DNA from: Strongylocentrotus droebachiensis
Lineage: Eukaryota; Echinodermata; Echinoidea; Camarodonta; Strongylocentrotidae
DNA length: 64,000 nucleotides
Direction of reading: 5' to 3'
Assembly: GCA_035222895.1 (NCBI GenBank)
Contig: JAVYIG010000595.1
Span: forward strand, 309,501 to 373,500
Shown here: positions 57,570 through 64,000 of the stretch, in pieces
Position numbering within the stretch: position 1 is the first letter of the stretch
Layout of the letters: each line of letters starts with the position of its first letter
Made by a program: the position numbers and the translations under genes
Notes under the pieces: model-generated
Told to the model about the DNA's origin: nothing
Databases searched by the model: none
The model's input: only the letters and a program-made list of their open reading frames with translations

Positions 57570-59748
57570 GATCGAGTGGCGTTAGGGCCACTCGCTCTGC
57601 CGTTCACTCGGGTGTTCACGATTAGTCTCTTTTTAGTCGCTCGGCGTCTATCAGACATGAGGCCTTGTCTAAAGGTTAACTTCGTTCCAATTCAGCCAAC
57701 ATTTATTTTTTGTCTTACTTGGCTCGCCACGTTGACACGTATAGGACACGAACTTACTTTTGGTATCTAATAAACTCTTTCGAAGGACTGCTTCTTTACA
57801 CAAAGTCATAAACTTGAGGCTGGCTTATCGAAATAATATTTATCATGAATCCAACACGCCTTCCGACACTAAGTCCATACAAAATACAGCATAGTAATTG
57901 ACCAATTAACTTATAGTCATATCTTGGTATATCATGAGTATGAACCTGCCTTCTAGTTGTACTCTAGTTATTCATAGTTCACTAATGTAACCGACTCCTC
58001 ATAAACAGCAGATAAAAGACATATTTGAGTGCTGATTCTGCATACATATTATTTGAATAATTGTTTGTTAACATCCTAATAGAAGTAGAAACAATAAAAC
58101 TCTACCAATACTACAATATCAGTACAATCTACTGTAAAGTTGTGAGATTAGCCGCAATCAATTAGTTGTTATTATACAGTGAAGGTAGCAAACGCCAAAT
58201 ATTAATTATCTGTGTGCATGCATTCTGGTTTAGTAAATTTGCATTAATAATTACCAGCGCTACTTACAACAAAATGCATACCGGTACATGGGTAATAAAC
58301 ATGAATTTGATTCCAACTGCACTGCTCAATGAATGCACATTTTAGAAGCCTTCTCTGTTCTTGAATTAAATAGTTTAAAATATTAATATCAAACTAATCC
58401 ATTAACTGTGTCAAATGAAAGCCACATCAATTGGAGCTTACACTTGGATAGCATCCCTTGTTTTTTAGCTTGTGGTGACAGGAACAAACACAGCCTTCGA
58501 TTTTAAATGTCTTCCAAGTAATGGAGATACTAAGGATGAAATGAAAAGCATTCCAGGAAAATCTATGGGCAGTAGGTGATACAATTTTACATCAATTTTA
58601 AACCTTTTCAATAGTTTTACAGAATTATTTTCTTATGAAAAATGTACACATCATAAGAAAGACTTTTATGGTGATATTGGTATCTGATAAAAGTCTAAAA
58701 TAAATATCACTTTGGAACAAAATTATGCCGTCAATTGATCACTTTAAGGCATAAAAACAAATGTCAATCTTCATAGGCAGCTTCATACTACTTCTACCTC
58801 ACCCCACCCCTCCATCTCTTCTGTTAGTCAGGTCAATGTGTCGATTCTTCTCTCAAAGCCCGAGAAACAATATGTTTTTTACATATTAAATGCACATTTG
58901 TACGCAATGTACACCTTACAACGTACATCTAACAACGTACAATCAGTCTCAACATATTACAGTTATTATCAAAAGAGGCTATTGTATGGTATCTAAAACA
59001 ACGGTGAAGAATTGTTTATCATTGAAAATACATATGAGTTTCCCGCTTAATGTGTAGCCATTCATACGAAGTGAGAAGTGGGAAGAAAGAGAAGGAGAGA
59101 TAGGGGAAGAGTTGCAGAGGCTGCCACTCTCCCTCTTCAATATCTCGGAATTTCGGGTAGCAATAAAGGGCGTAAGAACCTGTTTATGAATAGCGGTCTT
59201 AGGTTTCGAACAAAAAACAGTTCTCTTTGCTGAATGTTATCTTTCACATCAGTTTCTTTAGCAATTAGTTGAATCAAGAAGTTCTTGGTTGAATACTGCC
59301 CCGAATATAGCACGAAGCGGGAAAAACAAACAAAATCAAGCAACATTATGAACGTTTGAGAGAAATCTCTTATTAACTTTCGATCACCCTACTAAAATCC
59401 TCAATGAGATTTTTTTTGCGCATTTGTTGGGATTTTGCTCACCGTTTGAGGGATAAATGAACAGAAAACAGCTTTAAAAATAAAGTATATGTTAATAATT
59501 TCGAAATCCGTCAGCGTAAATACAGTTTCGTTGTTTTTTTCAAACTAATTTCCCCGGTAAGTGAAAAACAATTTAATGGTTTATTTATTTTACCTGACTG
59601 CTAGGAAACAAGGTGTATGCTTGTAAGTAAACAATCAGGGGACTGATGGTTTTAAGTCCTCTCCGAGGGACTTGATAATGAGAATCTATGCCTTTTAAAA
59701 GGTACGAGCTCATGAGATCGCACAATAACATGAACAACTCTTTCCACT
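57570..59748. other. intergenic, AT-rich, no gene
   Basis: No supported frame. Short repeated ACAACGTACA motifs at ~58,915-58,945. The patch 59,055-59,120 (CATACGAAGTGAGAAGTGGG with GA repeats) is related to 21,020-21,100. Confidence 0.5.
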
Positions 59749-60595
59749 ACACTCTTAGAAAAAAGGGTGCAAAAAAGGGTGCAAAATAAGAGTTTGCACC
59801 CTTTACATAAAAATGAACCCTATTGAAGGAAAAGGGGTTCAAAAAAGGGTGCAATATAAGATTTTGCACCCTTCCCACAAAAATGAACCCTAACAACCCA
59901 AAAAGGTGCAAAATAAAAGTTTGCATATTGCATGCATATTCATGATTACTTTCCACGTGTTCACATAAAAATACATTTATCATATGATTTGTTAAGCAAA
60001 TTATGACAATGCACATTAATTTTGTGATTTGTATTTTCCTTCGGCAATCATTAACCAATAGATTATTTTGTCTGATCATGTTACAATTACATTCACGTTT
60101 TAGCAATATATATATTGATTATATGATTACTAACCAAGAAACATCATGCATGTTTAATATGTATATGTGTACGAGCAAATGTCACGAGTATTCCTCGATG
60201 ATGGGTGCAGGCTTGCACCTTTTAAAGGGTGCATGATTGAACCCCTTAAGGTGCTGCTATTGCATCGGTTTGCACCCCTAAAGGAGCAGGATTGAACCAT
60301 TAAGGGTACTAACATGTCTCCTAAAAGGTGCATTATGGCACCCTCCTAAAGGGTGCAGGATTTAACCCCTAAAGGTGCTGCTATTGTTGCATCGGTTTGC
60401 ACCCCTAAAGGTGCAGGATTGAACCATAAAGGGTACTAACATTTCCCCCAAAAGGTTCAATCTGGGACCCTTTTGAAGGGTGCAGGATTGCACCTTTAAA
60501 AAGGGTGCAGGATTTAACCCCTAAAGGTGCTGCTATTGTTGCATCGGTTTGAACCCCTAAAGGTGCATAGTTGCACCATTTTTTCTTAGTGTGTA
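59749..60595. mobile_element. ~847-bp TIR element with internal GGGTGCA repeats
   Basis: The left end TACACTCTTAGAAAAAAGGG-TGCAA and the right end in reverse complement TACACACTAAGAAAAAATGG-TGCAA form TIRs of about 25 bp. The left inner part alternates AAAAAGGGTGCAAAATA and TTTGCACCCTT. The right inner part carries three copies of AAAGGTGCTGCTATTG, (TTG)CATCGGTTTG.ACCCC, TAAAGGTGCAGGATTGAACC at ~60,249, ~60,371 and ~60,522. The middle (59,940-60,180) is unique AT-rich DNA. A TA target site is possible. Non-autonomous; the superfamily is probably Tc1/mariner-like, judged by ends only. Confidence 0.75.
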
Positions 60596-61238
60596 TTATT
60601 ACCTTTCCTTTTATTAATACAATATTTCTAAAGATATGATTTAATGAAAATAAGATTTAAATTTTAAAATGTGAATATAAAAAACATTGTTTGTGAAAAT
60701 GGAGAAGATTATGCTTCGGATTGATGATAACGACTTTGTGTAAGTATAAACTGCCCATGTGCATAATTATATATTTACTGTTATATTGCGTGAGGTCGTA
60801 AGATTTCTTTAACTCGTGTCATTAATCTTACCCTTAAAGGAGACTGTTGTGGTAACCGTTGCAATGGTCTGGGAATAATAGATAGTGGATCTGAGTATAA
60901 ATATTAAAAACCTAACCGATAAAACTACTGTTTTATAACAGAAAGCCATTAGAATAAGTTATAACAAATCTAAATCACACAGCTCAACTTTGCAAATCTA
61001 AAATTCGGAAATTTCCAGTACCCCATTTCATGATTGTATTGTACTTTTCACTAAGCATGTTTACAAGTAATAGATCCGTACATAATAGTATTACGATATC
61101 CAACCAGACAATCCAATCATTTCCACCTTCCCTTCACTCGTATTCTTCCTGAAATCCTGCCCAGAATACAGGAACACACTTAGCAACAAAATGATAAACT
61201 CCCAAATTGTAAACTGTTGCAAAAGCAGGTTGCTTCCC

Positions 61239-61271
<33 letters not shown>

Positions 61272-61339
61272 GCTGTCTGTCTGTCTCCCGATCTCTTTTT
61301 GTATTGCTCTCTTTCTCTTCGCTGTTAAGCTTCCCAATA
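60596..61339. other. intergenic; poly-C and CT microsatellite
   Basis: C run at 61,236-61,249 followed by (CT)n to 61,271 and CTGT repeats. No gene seen. Confidence 0.6.
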
Positions 61340-61480
61340 GGGACTTTTAGATTTGCACGTCGACTGCTTCGTGTGACGTCCTTATAAGGCAATGAGACGT
61401 CATTTTAAGGCACTGTCAGTGCCTTAAAAGGACGTCACGCGTAGCAGTCCACTATGTCGACGTGCAATTCTGAAAGTCCC
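61340..61480. mobile_element. 141-bp foldback MITE (family 1, copy 2)
   Basis: GGGACTTTTAGATTTGCACG and its near complement at the right end (CGTGCAATTCTGAAAGTCCC), with the central GCACTGTCAGTGCCTTAAAA stem shared with 704-842. Flanked by TA on both sides (AATA left, TATT right). Confidence 0.88.
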
Positions 61481-62654
61481 TATTATAGAGTACTCAAGCT
61501 CGTGCAAAATGTATAATTTGCATCACAAATAGTTTTTCCGACTGACTGAGCAATAAATATGTTTTGAAATTTATGCTGACATCGCGATGACGATGATTGT
61601 GCAAAGCATTTCATGTGGAATGTTTCGATTTGGGGTGCGCCGATAGATAATACGCACACTCTACACCACCTGGATGTACCAACACCCCTGTGCCTTTCAT
61701 CATTGTACCTTGTCCGTTTATTCAACATGGGACTCGGATTATGGCAATAACATATTTCTGCACATGGAATCTGTATTGAAACTTGTTTCTGGAGCAAGTG
61801 TTTTCCGAGCACCGTGTGTTTCGACATAGTGCCAATACCAGATTCGCAATTCAATGGACACTATTGAACCCTCCTGTTTCCGATCGTGCAAAACAGTATT
61901 TCACCGTCATTTTGTTTCTTAATGACACGTTAAAGAACAAACATTTCAAGTGAGTTGTTAACTGTTACTTTGACTGAAATTTGGACAAGATACACGTGAA
62001 CATTGGTAGCCGGGATGTATTTAGTTTACACAGTCAACACTGCTGATGAGGGGAAAGACTAAAGACATCGTTTGTTTCGGACACATCACAGAATTGGGCA
62101 AACGGTAAGCTTTAACTTGAAAGTTCTCATGATAATATCAAACATAACAACGATTCTTTTAAAAAATAAGTAGGATAACTAACTAGATTTGTAAGTGTGA
62201 ATCGTAATCCCACAGTTTTTCGGATTTCAAATAACATTCCAATATCAACGATGTTCAACCAATTAGATAAGATAATTCCAAATATGTGAACAATTCCATT
62301 TGACATGTTCACTTGCCAACATTCACAAGATAAGGGTATATCTCAAAAAAACATACGGGCTACCATGACAAATCTAGCATTAAACAAAAACACTCGTACA
62401 CGATCAATTGTTTCTCGGGACCGAGCTCTTGGACAATAACCGTCACAACAAGTCTTAATGATCATTTTTATGGAACAGGTTATAACAAGGAGTTATTTAA
62501 TTCGATTCATCATTACAAATCCTTGGTTATGAAGAAACATTCCTCCTAAATAAAGATGAAGATTTTTAAGGTCACGGTACCCCTTCCAATCTGATTTGTT
62601 TTACGTGAAGGAGAGGAGAGAAAGATCCAGCGAAAAACAATATTAAATAACGTT
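61481..62654. other. intergenic, no supported gene
   Basis: A 123-codon minus frame (61,483-61,854) has no signal, membrane segment or known motif and starts next to a MITE; I do not call it. A GTAAGC after CAAACG at ~62,104 could be a donor, but no reading frame supports an exon. Confidence 0.45.
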
Positions 62655-62830
62655 AAAGGGCAACCCACTCCAAAATAACTTGATTTTAATAGAAGCCGAA
62701 AAATCAGACTAACCAATCAACAACAAAAATTGAGAAAAATAGGATAACTAATAAGCAAGTCATCAATAACATGAACAAATTTGACAAATCACAAGACAAA
62801 TTGGAAACTCACTCATAAGTCTGTTACGTC
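62655..62830. repeat. second copy of the TAAAGGGCAA repeat
   Basis: TAAAGGGCAACCCACTCCAA, AATAACTTGA, ATAGAAGCCGAAAAATCAGA and AACTAATAAGCAAGT match the start of 21,136 onwards. The perfect hairpin of the first copy is missing here. Confidence 0.6.
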
Positions 62831-63756
62831 ATTGCCTCACTATCCACTCAAATTGTTTTCTTTATATTGATAAAATAAATTTCAAATTTTCCCCCTAAAA
62901 ATCTTATTTCCTCACACCAGCATCAAACAACGATAAAGAAGATCTGAGATTTTCTTAGGGATTTCAAACGATTGATATTATATTTTTTGAATGCACAATT
63001 ATTATTTTTGTCTTTCATCTCCTTTAAGAGCGTCATAGAAAGAGATCAATATAGAACGAGAGCGAGTTAGCGGGTTAGTGTTACCAAGGAGTTTTAAGAG
63101 ATGGAGTCATATCTAGCTCATTCTCTTTGAACCATCTTCGATACCGCCATGAGAAAAAATTTCAGGCATGTGCTTAACTGGATCTTCCTTGCAGATATGT
63201 AGACAAAATATTCCTGCCTGGCTGCAAACTAACTGGCCACTTTCAAAGGGAAATATACCTTTGTAACGATAATTACTTTTAGCTACCACTTGCCTGATAA
63301 TACAAGCAGTACACAGTGCTTACCTTTAGAGGATGCAAGCGAAAGGAAATGGAGCAAAATTTCCTGAAATATTAATCAAAATTACTCGACTGGGCATGTG
63401 TGGGCACTAATCTGACATATGATATTATAAAGAACTGTACATGAACAAAATCACTTTTTATTTTCGTGAGCCAAAAATTAGAGGGGGGGGGGGTTCAACC
63501 CCCCACCCCTGCGTACGCGCCTGTGTGCAACCATAGCAAAAAGGCAGCTGCTTGGAATAGTTTATTGACAGTTTAGTTGGGACTCCAGCACTTTAAACTC
63601 CTTGAGCAGACGAAAAACGTCCTCTTTTAGAAGCTTTTGTGAATAAACATACACTACGAACCTGATTGTTGTATGCAAATGTGGGTTTAAATGTCCTCTA
63701 TATCATGACGCAGGTTACAATGACGGGTTACATTCTCCTTTAAAGGCATAGTTTAA
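62831..63756. other. intergenic, AT-rich, no gene
   Basis: A G-run (63,483-63,493) next to CAACCCCCCACCCC is the only distinct feature. Confidence 0.5.
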
Positions 63757-64000
63757 CCATGGACCTATTACGGATGGACATTCGTCGTTTAGTTAACGAA
63801 TTCATTGTGAATGTCTCCGTCAATGTCGTCTCAATAACATTCTGTACAATTTTCTTCACTTTGATCTCATGAGGGTCACCGCCAATAAGCCGGGACAGAA
63901 TCAAGATATTGATTTTACACATGTTAATCTACATGCGCAGAAGATAATAAATCGCTTAAATCATGGGAAATCGATGTGCAGTTCTGACTTATAATCGGAA
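63757..64000. mobile_element. left end of a second copy of the 958-2620 transposon, cut by the window edge
   Basis: 244 bp match 958-1,200 with few changes, starting at the same terminus CCATGGACCTATTACGGATG and continuing through AAGCCGGGACAGAATCAAGA and ATGTTAATCTACATGCGCAG. The base run before it is GTTTAA. The rest is beyond the window. Confidence 0.85.

Noticed and set aside
59755-60595. Regularly spaced GGGTGCA repeats considered as a CRISPR-like array
   Set aside because: Units are inverted and unequal, lie between TIRs, and the genome is animal.
61483-61854. 123-codon minus-strand frame
   Set aside because: No recognised motif and no splice or composition support; chance length in this DNA is plausible.

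Overview
This is a window of animal nuclear DNA, most likely from a sea urchin. The reasons are spliced genes with GT-AG introns, AT-rich non-coding DNA, many short foldback transposons, several non-LTR retrotransposons, and ankyrin repeats of a style (MEYLIQQGSDVNK / GHLEAVKYL / GHLDIVKFFISNGADVNE) that I know from large echinoid ankyrin families. The species call is inference. No bacterial or viral gene organisation is seen.

The window is built around a segmental tandem duplication. Copy A covers about 2.63-17.4 kb and copy B about 30.5-47.6 kb. Each copy carries the same plus-strand gene. Splice sites, exon sizes (98, large, 68, 100 nt) and intron phases agree exactly between copies. Both genes encode a cytoplasmic-looking array of ankyrin repeats (about 20 in A, about 29 in B), an acidic Ser/Thr-rich linker, one long hydrophobic segment, a Cys-containing Ig-like ectodomain of about 220 residues, and a hydrophobic C-terminus. 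In copy B an additional 75-nt exon at 28,010 holds a candidate start codon, giving a continuous frame of about 1,669 codons; the matching exon of copy A would lie left of the window. Between the two genes, on the minus strand, is an intronless-looking gene for a four-Ig-domain secreted protein (22,096-23,448). An intracellular repeat sensor joined to an Ig ectodomain, expanding in tandem beside another Ig gene, looks like a candidate recognition or immune receptor locus. That function is inference.

The rest is mainly mobile DNA. A near-complete LINE with intact ORF1 and ORF2 (47.65-53.4 kb) sits at the right edge of copy B. Decayed LINE fragments lie at 17.9-20.25 kb, 15.5 kb and 30.8-31.8 kb (minus). 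A SINE with a tRNA-Ser-like head (20.62-20.91 kb, minus) has its tail against the LINE tail. DNA elements include a 1,663-bp element with 5-bp target-site duplications (958-2620; second copy running off the right end), a 351-bp long-hairpin element with 9-bp target-site duplications (57,219-57,569), and three MITE families, two of them present twice. Simple repeats, polypurine tracts and long poly-C runs are common. From about 53 kb to the end I found no host gene.
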